Source of the DNA: Acetobacteraceae bacterium
GTDB taxonomy: Bacteria; Pseudomonadota; Alphaproteobacteria; Acetobacterales; Acetobacteraceae
DNA length: 63,235 nucleotides
NCBI GenBank assembly: GCA_027451405.1
Contig: DAIDJM010000013.1
Coordinates: forward strand, 1-63,235
Direction: 5' to 3'
How positions within the stretch are numbered: the first letter of the stretch is position 1; each line of letters starts with the position of its first letter. Under the pieces are notes generated by a model. That model saw only the letters and a list, made by a program, of their open reading frames with translations. It was not told the origin of the DNA and made no database searches. Shown one piece after another: positions 52,111 to 61,655 of the stretch. The translations under genes were made by a program, and so were the position numbers.

Positions 52111-54081
52111 ATGAACGATCTTTTTGGCTCGGGGGGCGCCGCGAGGGCCGGAACCGACTATTCGGCCAAGGATATCGAGGTGCTCGAAGGGCTGGAGCCG
52201 GTGCGCCGGCGGCCCGGCATGTATATCGGCGGCACCGATGAAGCGGCCCTCCATCATCTCGCGGCCGAAATCCTCGACAACGCCATGGATGAGGCGGTGG
52301 CGGGCCATGCGAGCTTCATCGGCCTGTCGCTCGAGGCGGGCGATTGGCTGACGATCCGGGACAATGGACGGGGCATTCCGGTCGATCCGCATCCTAAATT
52401 CAAGGATCGAAGCGCGCTCGAAGTGATTTTCACCACCCTGCACTCGGGCGGGAAATTTTCCGGCAAGGCGTACGCGACCTCGGGCGGGCTGCACGGCGTG
52501 GGCAGTTCGGTCGTGAACGCGCTGTCGGAAAAGCTCGAGGTGGAGGTGGCGCGCGACCGGGTCCTCTGGCGGCAGGAATTCGCGCGCGGCAAGCCGAAGA
52601 CCAAGCTCGTGCAGGTGGGATCGGCCAAGAACCGGCGTGGCACCACGGTGCGGTTCAAACCCGATCCACAGATTTTCGGGCAGCTCATGTTCAGCCCAGC
52701 GCGGCTTTATCGGCTGTGCCGGTCGAAAGCCTATCTCTATCGGGGCGTGGAAATCCGCTGGGAGTGCGACCCGGCGCTATTGCGTGGCCGCGACGATACG
52801 CCTGCCGAGGCGGTGCTGCATTTCCCGGGCGGGTTGAAGGACAGTCTGACCGACGAAACCGGTGACGCGCCACGGGCGATCGCCGAAATCTGGGCCGAGG
52901 AAGCACCGCTCGCCGACAATATGGGCCGCGTGGAATGCGCCGCCGTCTGGCTGGCCGAGGGTGACGGCTTCCTGCATTCCTACACGAATACCGTGCCAAC
53001 ACCGCAGGGCGGCACGCACGAGACCGGCTTTCGCAATGCCGTGCTGCGCGGCCTCAAGCAATGGGGTGAGCAGCGGAACAATAAGCGCGCTACGCAGATC
53101 ACGGCCGAGGACGTATTGACCGGGCTGGCCGCCAAGCTTTCGCTCTTCCTGCGCGATCCGCAGTTTCAGGGGCAGACCAAGGAGAAATTGACCAGCGCCG
53201 AGGCGTCGCGGCTCGTGGAGCAGGCGCTGCGGGACCGGTTCGATCACTGGCTGGCCGGCAATCCGGCACAGGCGGATGCGCTGCTCGCTTATGCGATCGA
53301 CCGGGCCGAAGAGCGGATACGCCGGCGTGAGCAGAAAGACACGCCGCGGAAATCGGCCACGCGGCGGCTGCGCCTTCCGGGCAAGCTCGCCGATTGCACC
53401 AAGGAAAATGCCGCCGAGACCGAGATTTTTCTGGTCGAGGGCGACAGCGCGGGCGGGTCGGCCAAGCAGGCGCGCAACCGGGAAATTCAGGCGGTGCTGC
53501 CGCTGCGGGGAAAAATCCTGAACGTGGCGAGTGCCAGCACGGAAAAGCTGCGGCAGAATCAGGAGCTCAAGGATCTGCTCGAGGCGCTCGGGTGCGGTGC
53601 GGGCGAGCGGTTCGAACTCGCGAGGTTGCGCTACGGGCGTGTGATCATCATGACGGACGCCGATGTGGATGGCGCGCACATCGCCTCGCTGCTGATGACG
53701 TTCTTTTGGCGCGAACTGCCCGGGCTCATCGATGCAGGCCGGCTTTATCTCGCGCAGCCGCCGCTTTACCGGCTGACCCAGGGGGCCCATTCCGTGTATG
53801 CGATGAGCGACGCGGATCGGGATCGCAAACTGAAAAGCGCCTTCAAGCCCAACGCGAAAGTGGATATCAGCCGGTTCAAGGGGCTGGGCGAGATGCCGCC
53901 GGTCGCGCTCAAAGAAACGACCATGGACCCGACGAAACGCACGCTGCTCAAGGTGATCGCGCCGCGTGAGGAGCGCGAGAGCACCGCCTCGATCGTCGAT
54001 CAGCTCATGGGGCGGCGGCCGGAATTGCGATTTCAGTTCATTCAGGAACATGCCCGGGCGGTCGAAGAACTCGATGTCTGA
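52111..54081 (+). CDS. parE: DNA topoisomerase IV subunit B
   Basis: GHKL ATPase subunit of the type IIA topoisomerase that decatenates chromosomes. The 656-residue protein has [37 protein letters not shown] (ATP site), [22 protein letters not shown]-type ATP-lid text ([22 protein letters not shown]), and the TOPRIM motif [34 protein letters not shown] with [23 protein letters not shown] text and the length of ParE distinguish it from GyrB, which is longer. The ATG at 52111 has a weak AGG upstream. Confidence 0.93.
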   Translation: MNDLFGSGGAARAGTDYSAKDIEVLEGLEPVRRRPGMYIGGTDEAALHHLAAEILDNAMDEAVAGHASFIGLSLEAGDWLTIRDNGRGIPVDPHPKFKDRSALEVIFTTLHSGGKFSGKAYATSGGLHGVGSSVVNALSEKLEVEVARDRVLWRQEFARGKPKTKLVQVGSAKNRRGTTVRFKPDPQIFGQLMFSPARLYRLCRSKAYLYRGVEIRWECDPALLRGRDDTPAEAVLHFPGGLKDSLTDETGDAPRAIAEIWAEEAPLADNMGRVECAAVWLAEGDGFLHSYTNTVPTPQGGTHETGFRNAVLRGLKQWGEQRNNKRATQITAEDVLTGLAAKLSLFLRDPQFQGQTKEKLTSAEASRLVEQALRDRFDHWLAGNPAQADALLAYAIDRAEERIRRREQKDTPRKSATRRLRLPGKLADCTKENAAETEIFLVEGDSAGGSAKQARNREIQAVLPLRGKILNVASASTEKLRQNQELKDLLEALGCGAGERFELARLRYGRVIIMTDADVDGAHIASLLMTFFWRELPGLIDAGRLYLAQPPLYRLTQGAHSVYAMSDADRDRKLKSAFKPNAKVDISRFKGLGEMPPVALKETTMDPTKRTLLKVIAPREERESTASIVDQLMGRRPELRFQFIQEHARAVEELDV

Positions 54082-54928
54082 GACGGCGCTTCCGCAGACC
54101 GAGGCGTCCGATCCCCGCATGCTTGCGCTGCATGAATGGCCGGTGGCGACGGCGGCGCACGCGCTGTGGGAAGGGCAGATGGCGGCGGTGGCCGCGGTCC
54201 GGCCGGCGCTGCCTGCGATCGCGGCCGCGGTGGAGGCGGCCGCAGCGCGGCTCGCCGATGCCGGCAGGCTAATTTATTGCGGAGCAGGAACGTCGGGACG
54301 GCTCGGCGTGCTCGATGGAAGCGAGCTGCCGCCGACTTTCGATTGGCCCGAGCATCGGATCCACACGCTGATCGCGGGAGGTCGCGAGGCACTGACGCGC
54401 GCGATCGAGAATGCCGAGGATCGCGTCGATCTGGCGAAGGCAGACTGCCGGGCGGCCGAGTTCGGCGCGGCGGATGTGGTGATCGCCGTCGCGGCCAGCG
54501 GCGCAACACCCTATGCGCTGGCATGCGCCCGAGCCGCGCGCGAGGCCGGGGCGCTCACGATCGGAATTGCGAATAGCGCAGGCGCGCCGCTTCTCGCCGC
54601 CTGCGCACACCCGATCCTGATCGAAACCGGCGCGGAACCGATCGCCGGCTCCACGCGGCTGAAGGCAGGAACCTCACAGAAGGTCGTTCTGAACTTGCTT
54701 TCCACCTTGATCATGATCCGCCTCGGGCGCGTCTGGCGCGGGCAGATGGTGGACGTGGTGGCACGCAACGAAAAATTGCGCCGGCGAGCCGAGCGGATCG
54801 TCATGACACTGACCGGCTGTGCGGAGCCCGAGGCGCGAGAAGCGCTGGCGCAGACGGGTGGCAAGGCCAAGGAGGCGGTGCGGCGTCTGCTGAAGGACCG
54901 CGGAGAGACGACGCTGCCCGCAGGCTAG
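54074..54928 (+). CDS. murQ: N-acetylmuramic acid 6-phosphate etherase
   Basis: Cleaves the lactyl ether of MurNAc 6-phosphate in cell-wall recycling. The 284-residue SIS-domain protein has GRLIYCGAGTSGRLGVLDGSELPPTF, IAVAASGATPYALACARAAREAGALTIGIANSAGAPL and EPIAGSTRLKAGTSQKVVLNLLSTLIMIRLGRV, with the C-terminal MTLTGCAEPEAREAL helix. The ATG at 54074 overlaps the parE stop by 8 bases, so the two are coupled. No anmK or nagZ is adjacent. Confidence 0.94.
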   Translation: MSETALPQTEASDPRMLALHEWPVATAAHALWEGQMAAVAAVRPALPAIAAAVEAAAARLADAGRLIYCGAGTSGRLGVLDGSELPPTFDWPEHRIHTLIAGGREALTRAIENAEDRVDLAKADCRAAEFGAADVVIAVAASGATPYALACARAAREAGALTIGIANSAGAPLLAACAHPILIETGAEPIAGSTRLKAGTSQKVVLNLLSTLIMIRLGRVWRGQMVDVVARNEKLRRRAERIVMTLTGCAEPEAREALAQTGGKAKEAVRRLLKDRGETTLPAG

Positions 54929-54952
54929 GTGATCCAATCCATCCTCAAGTTG

Positions 54953-54993
54953 CTCGTATAAAACGAGACGCGGCTTTCAATTTCCGGTTGAAA
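54953..54993 (+). promoter_or_regulatory. Inverted repeats in the AT-richer leader of the nuclease-helicase gene
   Basis: CTCGT-ATAAA-ACGAG (54953-54967) and TTTCAA-N7-TTGAAA (54975-54993) lie in the 96-base gap before the ATG at 55025. TATAAA (54957-54962) could be a -10 element but has no good -35. They may be operators or RNA hairpins. Confidence 0.3.
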
Positions 54994-55024
54994 TCATTGG
55001 CTGTTCACGCAACACTGGCGGCGC

Positions 55025-57073
55025 ATGCCGAGCCAGGTCGAACCATCCTCAACAGCGGCATTCTGGTCGAGCTCGGCCCAAGAATTTCTCCGTCACCCAG
55101 CGGAAATTATCGAGGCCACACTGGCCCGCCAACAGATCCAGCATTTCCGCAGGGCTGAAGGCGACCTTCTGCCTTCCTGGCGCGCAACGATAGCGGCCAT
55201 CCGTGCCGCGCTCACCCCCATCTCGGCCCCTCTGCACGTTATACTGGAATTACCGATATTGCGCCTGGGCAAGCGCATTGACGCGGTGATTTTATCCGAG
55301 CGCAGCATAATCGTTCTGGAGTTCAAAAAAGAGCAGGATGACGCATCGGCCAGGCGTCAAGTGGAGGATTATGCGCTGGACCTGTTCCATTTTCATACCC
55401 GGAGTCGCGAGCACCCGATCATTCCGGTTTTGGTCACCGGAGGCGCACCAAAACTCTTGCCTGCTCTTCCGCTCTTTCTCGGAGTCATCAAGCCGGTTTT
55501 GGTCGTTCATCCGGCCGATCTTCCGGCCTTGCTGTCTGACCTCGTTGAACGAACGCCGGTTCCATCGACGCCACTCCTGTCCAGCGCCTGGCTCGCCGGC
55601 ACCTACGCACCGGTTCCGACGATCGTGGAAGCGGCCTGCATGGCGTTCGCGCGCCACGGCGTCGCTGAGATCGCGGAGGCCCGTGCGGACCGGCGAAATC
55701 TCCGGGAAACGACGGCAGCCATCTGGTCCACGGTCGCCGCCGCAAGACGTCTCGGACGTCACACCTGCCTGTTCGTCACGGGCATTCCCGGCGCTGGCAA
55801 AACATTGTGCGGTCTGAATGCCGCGTTCGCGCCGGAGCCCTCTCTTCGTGGCACATTCCTGACGGGCAATCCGACACTCGTCCACGTCTTTCGTGAGGCA
55901 CTCATCCGAGATGGTGTCAAACAGGGGCGCGACCGACGAAAGATTTCCGCCGACATGGTGAGCGTAATCCAGCGTTTGCCGGATTTTCGAACAAAATATC
56001 TAGTCGATGAGACGGAAGCGCCACCCGAACCTGTCATCGTCATCGATGAAGCCCAGCGCTGCTGGTCGCGTGACTACGCTGTCCGAAAAACACGGGACAA
56101 GACACATCCCCTTTCCGACTCGGAGCCCGGCCATTTGCTGGATTTCATGGCGAGGCGACGTGACTTTGCCGTGATCGTCTGCATGGTCGGCAACGGGCAG
56201 GAGATTCACGACGGCGAAGGCGGACTCGCCGAATGGGGTGCTGCCCTTCGCGCGCGCCCCGATTGGGACGTTGTCGCCGCGCCGGACACAACCGACAGCG
56301 CCGATCCGCGACAATGCCTCGGCTCCCTGCCGAGGCTGCGCCATGAGTCGGCGTTGCACCTGGTTGTGCCGATCCGGCAAATTGGCAGTGATGCGGCGGC
56401 GCGCTGGGTAGATGCCATGCTCGGCGGTCATCCGGACGCCGCCTCTGCCATCGCGCGCCAGGCAGGCTCCATTCCGTTCCATTTGACGCGGTCGCTCGAC
56501 ACGCTTCGCCTGGCGCTCCGGTCCGCGGCGCGCGGCATGCGCCGCGCGGGGCTGGTTTCGAGCTCGGGCGCCGCCCGTCTCCGCGCAGAAGGTCTGGGCG
56601 CAGAATTGCCGCACATGGATGCCCAAGCGGTAGCGCATTGGTTTCTCGATCACTTTCCCGATGACGTTCGAGCGTCCGATGCGCTGGAGCAGGTAGCGAC
56701 CGAGTTCGGTGTTCAAGGGCTCGAGCTCGACTATGTCGGCCTTTGTTGGGACGCTGATTTCATTCGCAGCTCCAGCCAAATCACGTGGTTGTCCCGCCGC
56801 TTTGTGGGCACGCGGTGGCAGACCATCCGGTCTGCGGAGGCCATCTCCAACCAAATCAACACCTACCGCGTGCTCCTGACGCGGGCCCGTTACGACACCA
56901 TCATCTTCGTGCCCCGCGGCAACCGCGCCGACCCCACGCGCGATCCCGACATTTACGACCAGATCGCAGACTACCTGAGCCGTTGCGGAGTCTCGGTGGT
57001 GAATGGCGATGGGGCGTTGGCGAAGCCCATCGAGCCCCAAAAACCCATCCCGGCACCGACGAGACTTCTTTAG
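55025..57073 (+). CDS. Nuclease-helicase: RecB/Cas4-like nuclease domain fused to SF1 helicase (DUF2075)
   Basis: A 682-residue protein. Residues about 70-120 show a PD-(D/E)xK nuclease in RecB/Cas4 form: E75, D86 (KRIDAVIL), E99-x-K101 (VLEFKKE) and Q112xxxY116 (RQVEDY). Residues 245-650 are a DUF2075-type SF1 helicase/ATPase: Walker A GIPGAGKT (253-260), Walker B VIVIDEAQRCW (337-347), and motif VI-like INTYRVLLTRARYDTIIFVPRG near the end. No signal peptide or membrane helix. DUF2075 helicases occur in Schlafen-like and anti-phage contexts. The gene is isolated, has an AT-richer leader and uses somewhat less GC than its neighbours, suggesting acquisition. Substrate (phage DNA, tRNA or other) is unknown. 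Confidence 0.85.
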   Translation: MPSQVEPSSTAAFWSSSAQEFLRHPAEIIEATLARQQIQHFRRAEGDLLPSWRATIAAIRAALTPISAPLHVILELPILRLGKRIDAVILSERSIIVLEFKKEQDDASARRQVEDYALDLFHFHTRSREHPIIPVLVTGGAPKLLPALPLFLGVIKPVLVVHPADLPALLSDLVERTPVPSTPLLSSAWLAGTYAPVPTIVEAACMAFARHGVAEIAEARADRRNLRETTAAIWSTVAAARRLGRHTCLFVTGIPGAGKTLCGLNAAFAPEPSLRGTFLTGNPTLVHVFREALIRDGVKQGRDRRKISADMVSVIQRLPDFRTKYLVDETEAPPEPVIVIDEAQRCWSRDYAVRKTRDKTHPLSDSEPGHLLDFMARRRDFAVIVCMVGNGQEIHDGEGGLAEWGAALRARPDWDVVAAPDTTDSADPRQCLGSLPRLRHESALHLVVPIRQIGSDAAARWVDAMLGGHPDAASAIARQAGSIPFHLTRSLDTLRLALRSAARGMRRAGLVSSSGAARLRAEGLGAELPHMDAQAVAHWFLDHFPDDVRASDALEQVATEFGVQGLELDYVGLCWDADFIRSSSQITWLSRRFVGTRWQTIRSAEAISNQINTYRVLLTRARYDTIIFVPRGNRADPTRDPDIYDQIADYLSRCGVSVVNGDGALAKPIEPQKPIPAPTRLL

Positions 57074-57089
57074 AACGCGGCCCCTGGCC

Positions 57090-58073
57090 TCAGCCCGCCG
57101 GCGCCGTTTTCTCCAGCTCCGCATTCAGTTCCGCGCCGATCAGCACCACGGTCGTCGACAGCCAGATCCATGTCATGAATCCCACCGCCGCGCCCAACGA
57201 ACCGTACGTCTTGTTGTAGCTGCCGAAATTGGCGACATAAAACGAGAAGATCGCCGAGACGAGCAGCCACAGAACCGAGGCGAAAGCGCTCCCCCAGCTG
57301 ATCCAATGCCAGCGCGCGTTCGGCCGGTCAGGACCGAAACGATAAAGAAAGGCGAGTGCCAGCCCCACCGCGATCAGCAGCAGCGGCCAGCGAACAACCT
57401 CGATCAGGAAATTCCCGACCGCGCCAAGATGGATCACATGGATGATGGCGGGCACCGCCACGAAAGCGCCGATCGCAAGCACCACGAAAACCAGACCGCC
57501 AAGCGTGAACAGGAGGCTTCGCCATGTGAGCTGCACATAGCTCCGCGTCTCCTTCACTTCGAAAGCCACGTTCAGCGCGTCGAACACCGCCTTCGTGCCG
57601 GAATTGGCGCTCCAAAGCGCAATCAGAATACCGACGATCGCGCCGAAGCCGAGCGCCTGATGCGGTGACGAAACCAGACTGTGCAGCTGCTGGCTGATCA
57701 GATCGACGCCGCCGCCGGGCACGACACCCTGCATCGCATTGACCTGCCGCTCGATCGTGCGCGGATCGGCAAACAGCCCATAGAACGAGATCAGCGTGGC
57801 GAGCGCCGGGAACAGCGCAAGCAGGCCGTAGAAGGTGACGCCGGCCGCATTGGCGAGCAGGCGATCCTCGTTGATGGCATCGAACACCGCCCTTGCGATG
57901 TGCTTCCAGTCGCGCGGCGTCGGTTCGGTTTGCCCGCGATGGCCGGCCTGGGCGACCGGTCGCGTCCCGGTTGGCGCCTGGCGGACCGCGCGGGCGACGG
58001 CGGGCTGTTCGGCCAGTTGCACGCTGACCAGGGTGAGAATCGCAAGGTAGATCAGGTCGCCCAGGCGTTTCAC
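57090..58073 (-). CDS. YihY/BrkB family inner-membrane protein
   Basis: A 327-residue protein with one N-terminal helix (IYLAILTLVSVQLA) and a linker, then the YihY core of about six helices: FDAINEDRLLANAAGVTFYGLLALFPALATLISFYGL, FGAIVGILIALWSANSGTKAVFDALNVAFE, TWRSLLFTLGGLVFVVLAIGAF and FGSYNKTYGSLGAAVGFMTWIWLSTTVVLIGAELNAELEK. The family was once called RNase BN by mistake and its function is not established. It converges with the nuclease-helicase gene (16 bases apart). Confidence 0.9.
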   Translation of the reverse strand: MKRLGDLIYLAILTLVSVQLAEQPAVARAVRQAPTGTRPVAQAGHRGQTEPTPRDWKHIARAVFDAINEDRLLANAAGVTFYGLLALFPALATLISFYGLFADPRTIERQVNAMQGVVPGGGVDLISQQLHSLVSSPHQALGFGAIVGILIALWSANSGTKAVFDALNVAFEVKETRSYVQLTWRSLLFTLGGLVFVVLAIGAFVAVPAIIHVIHLGAVGNFLIEVVRWPLLLIAVGLALAFLYRFGPDRPNARWHWISWGSAFASVLWLLVSAIFSFYVANFGSYNKTYGSLGAAVGFMTWIWLSTTVVLIGAELNAELEKTAPAG

Positions 58074-58202
58074 GGCAAACTCTCCCGAATTGGAGCGCGC
58101 AACGCGCGAGCGGTCCCTGGGTGCCCAGCGCTGGATGCATCCATCGCCGCGGGGTTGCCAGGCAGCCGGAAACTCAGCCCCCGACGGCCCCCGACCCCGC
58201 CC

Positions 58203-59087
58203 TCAGGCGGCGAGGCGCTTCTCGGGAACCGCGAACCGGGGAAACTCCGCCGCCAGCCTGTGCAGCGCGGCCGCCAGACCCGGCCCCGCCAACGCCCGCC
58301 CATGCCCCGTCACCGCGACCGCCGGTTCGAGCGAAGCAAGACGCCGCACCGACTCCCACGCGCTCTTCCAATCCGGCGTGAAATAAGCCGGCGGGCCGCG
58401 CAGCTCGATCGGCACGGTCAGGGCCGCGAACACCGATTCCTGCCGCGTCGTCACGAACGCGTCCCCGGCGATCAGCGCCCGGTCCGCCTCGCGCCAGAAC
58501 GACACATGCCCCGGCGTATGGCCCGGCGTCGCGATCCATCGCCAGCCCGGCATCCGCGGCACGCTCCCATCCTCCGGCAACCGCTCGAGCCGCGCGCCGA
58601 GATCGATCGGCCCGCGCGGATAGAGCGGCGAGAGAAGCGCCATCAGCCCGCCCCCGACACTCGGGTCCGGCGGCGGATACATCGCCTGGCCCGCCAGATA
58701 CGGAAGCTCCCGCGCGGCCGCATAAACCGGCACGCCCCAGCGCCCGAGCAGCACCGGCAGCCCGCCCACATGATCGAAATGCCCGTGCGTCAGCACCACC
58801 GCCTCGGGCGGGCGCCCCCCGAAGCGCGCCCCGGCCGCGGCCAGAATCTGCCGCGCGCTCCCCGGCAGCCCGGCATCCACCAGCACCCAAGACCCGTCCC
58901 GCTCGCCCACGAGCACGACATTGACGATCCCGGTCCGCAGATACGCCAGGTCGGGGGCCACCTCCCGTGTCCGGTACTGGTCGGCGAAATGGCCGGCATA
59001 CCGTCCGGCATGGGTCAGGCCGTGCTGCAACGCCGCCTCCTGCGATCCGCGCGAGGCTGAACGGAGCCCGCGCGGCCCGGTTCGCAT
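58203..59087 (-). CDS. Metallo-beta-lactamase-fold hydrolase
   Basis: A 294-residue MBL-fold protein. The metal motif is VVLTHGHFDHVGGL (HxHxDH), followed by the histidine in TPGHTPGHVSFWRE, the aspartate in RALIAGDAFVTT and the last histidine in VAVTGHGRAL. The ATG at 59087 lies about 100 bases from the divergent eno start. Substrate class (lactonase, thioesterase or glyoxalase II-like) is not clear. No signal peptide. Confidence 0.88.
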   Translation of the reverse strand: MRTGPRGLRSASRGSQEAALQHGLTHAGRYAGHFADQYRTREVAPDLAYLRTGIVNVVLVGERDGSWVLVDAGLPGSARQILAAAGARFGGRPPEAVVLTHGHFDHVGGLPVLLGRWGVPVYAAARELPYLAGQAMYPPPDPSVGGGLMALLSPLYPRGPIDLGARLERLPEDGSVPRMPGWRWIATPGHTPGHVSFWREADRALIAGDAFVTTRQESVFAALTVPIELRGPPAYFTPDWKSAWESVRRLASLEPAVAVTGHGRALAGPGLAAALHRLAAEFPRFAVPEKRLAA

Positions 59088-59156
59088 CCGCCTGGCGGCC
59101 ACGCCCCGGCCGTCCTCACCCCCGGGCGCTTGGCCGGCAACGGCGGGAGCGTGTAG

Positions 59157-60470
<1,314 letters not shown>

Positions 60471-60557
60471 TCGCGCGGCGGCCTGGCCGCCCGCCGCAGG
60501 ATCATTCCGCTTCCCTTTTGCATGCCGCGCCGGCGATCGCGCCGCCGCCGCATCCCC

Positions 60558-60586
60558 TTGCTAGTCTTCGTAACATCGAATATAAG
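60558..60586 (+). promoter_or_regulatory. Candidate promoter of the efflux operon
   Basis: TTGCTA (60558-60563), 17-base spacer, TATAAG (60581-60586), about 85 bases before the adaptor ATG. TTCG-N6-CGAA (60567-60580 region) could be part of a TetR-type operator. An inverted repeat GGCGGCC-T-GGCCGCC lies just after the eno stop (60479-60493 region) and may separate the two transcripts. Confidence 0.45.
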
Positions 60587-60671
60587 AAGGCATCACCGGC
60601 GCGGAAAACCGGCGAACCGGCCCGGCCTCCCGCGCCGCCGGCGCGCCGCCTCCACGGAGGAGGACCCAGGC

Positions 60672-61655
60672 ATGCCCCCGATCCCCGCCGCCCTCGCTGC
60701 CCTGCTCTGCCTCGCCCTGCCCGCTGAGGCCGCGGATTTCCTGGTCCGGCGCGCGACGATCGCCGACGAGAAGGCAGTGTTCGCCACCGTCGAGGCGCGC
60801 GAGACCGTGCCCGCCCGGGTCCGCATCGCCGGCACGATCGCGCAGCTTTCGGTGCGCCGCGGCGAGGCGGTGCGCAGCGGGCAGCCGCTCGCCATGATCG
60901 GCGACCCGAAACTGGTGTTCCAGCGCGACGGCCTGCTCGCGGAAATCCAGGCGCTCGACTCCCAGCTCACGCAGACCAAGGCCGATCTCGCGCGGCTCGA
61001 GACGCTGGCCGCGACCGGCGCCGCCACCCGGGTCTCGCGCGATCAGATGCGCACCCAGCTCCGGGTGCAGACCAACCTGCTGGCCGCCAAACACGCCCAG
61101 CTCGACGTGGTGAGCCAGCAGCTGGCCGAAGGCGCGGTGCTGGCCCCGGCCGACGGCCGCATCATCGATCTCCCCTACACGATCGGCACCGTGGTCAATC
61201 CCGGCGAGACGATCGCCGACATCGCGGTCGCCGGCCACGTGCTGCGGCTGCGCGTCCCCGAGGAGCACGCCAGGTTCCTCAAGCCGGGCGACCGGGTGCG
61301 CCTCGATGCCGCCGATCTCGGCGGACAGGGCTTCGAATTCGGCACGGTGAGCCTCGTTTATCCCCGCATCGAGGACGGCAGGGTGATCGCCGACGCCGAG
61401 GCGCCGGACCTCGGCGATTATTTCGTCGGCGTTCGCGTGCGCGTCTGGATCGCGGGCGCGCCGCGCGCCCGCTTCGTCATCCCCGCCCACGCGATCGTCT
61501 CCCGGTCCGGCCTCGATTTCGTGCGCCTGCGGCGGCCCGGCGGCATCGAGGAAGTGCCGGTGCAGCGCGGCGCTCCCTCGCCCACCCCCGCGCTGCCGGA
61601 CGGCATCGAGATCCTCTCCGGGCTCGAGGATGGCGACAGGCTGGTGCTGCCGTGA
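60672..61655 (+). CDS. Efflux RND transporter periplasmic adaptor subunit
   Basis: Membrane-fusion protein linking an RND pump to an outer-membrane channel. The 327-residue protein has a signal peptide (AALAALLCLALPAEAADF), the lipoyl/barrel halves in VPARVRIAGTIAQLSVRRGEAVRSGQPLAMIGD and VLAPADGRIIDLPYTIGTVVNPGETIADIAV, and an alpha-hairpin between (EIQALDSQLTQTKADLARLETLAATGAATRVSRDQM). It is shorter than the MexA class. The ATG at 60672 follows a GGAGGAGG site. GTGA overlap with the pump gene shows an operon. Confidence 0.9.
   Translation: MPPIPAALAALLCLALPAEAADFLVRRATIADEKAVFATVEARETVPARVRIAGTIAQLSVRRGEAVRSGQPLAMIGDPKLVFQRDGLLAEIQALDSQLTQTKADLARLETLAATGAATRVSRDQMRTQLRVQTNLLAAKHAQLDVVSQQLAEGAVLAPADGRIIDLPYTIGTVVNPGETIADIAVAGHVLRLRVPEEHARFLKPGDRVRLDAADLGGQGFEFGTVSLVYPRIEDGRVIADAEAPDLGDYFVGVRVRVWIAGAPRARFVIPAHAIVSRSGLDFVRLRRPGGIEEVPVQRGAPSPTPALPDGIEILSGLEDGDRLVLP

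Noticed and set aside
52111-54081. GyrB instead of ParE
   Set aside because: Length of 656 residues and lack of the GyrB-specific insertion favour topoisomerase IV; murQ coupling does not decide, so some doubt remains.
57061-57089. Terminator between the nuclease-helicase and yihY genes
   Set aside because: Only 16 bases separate the stops and no stem with T-run is visible.
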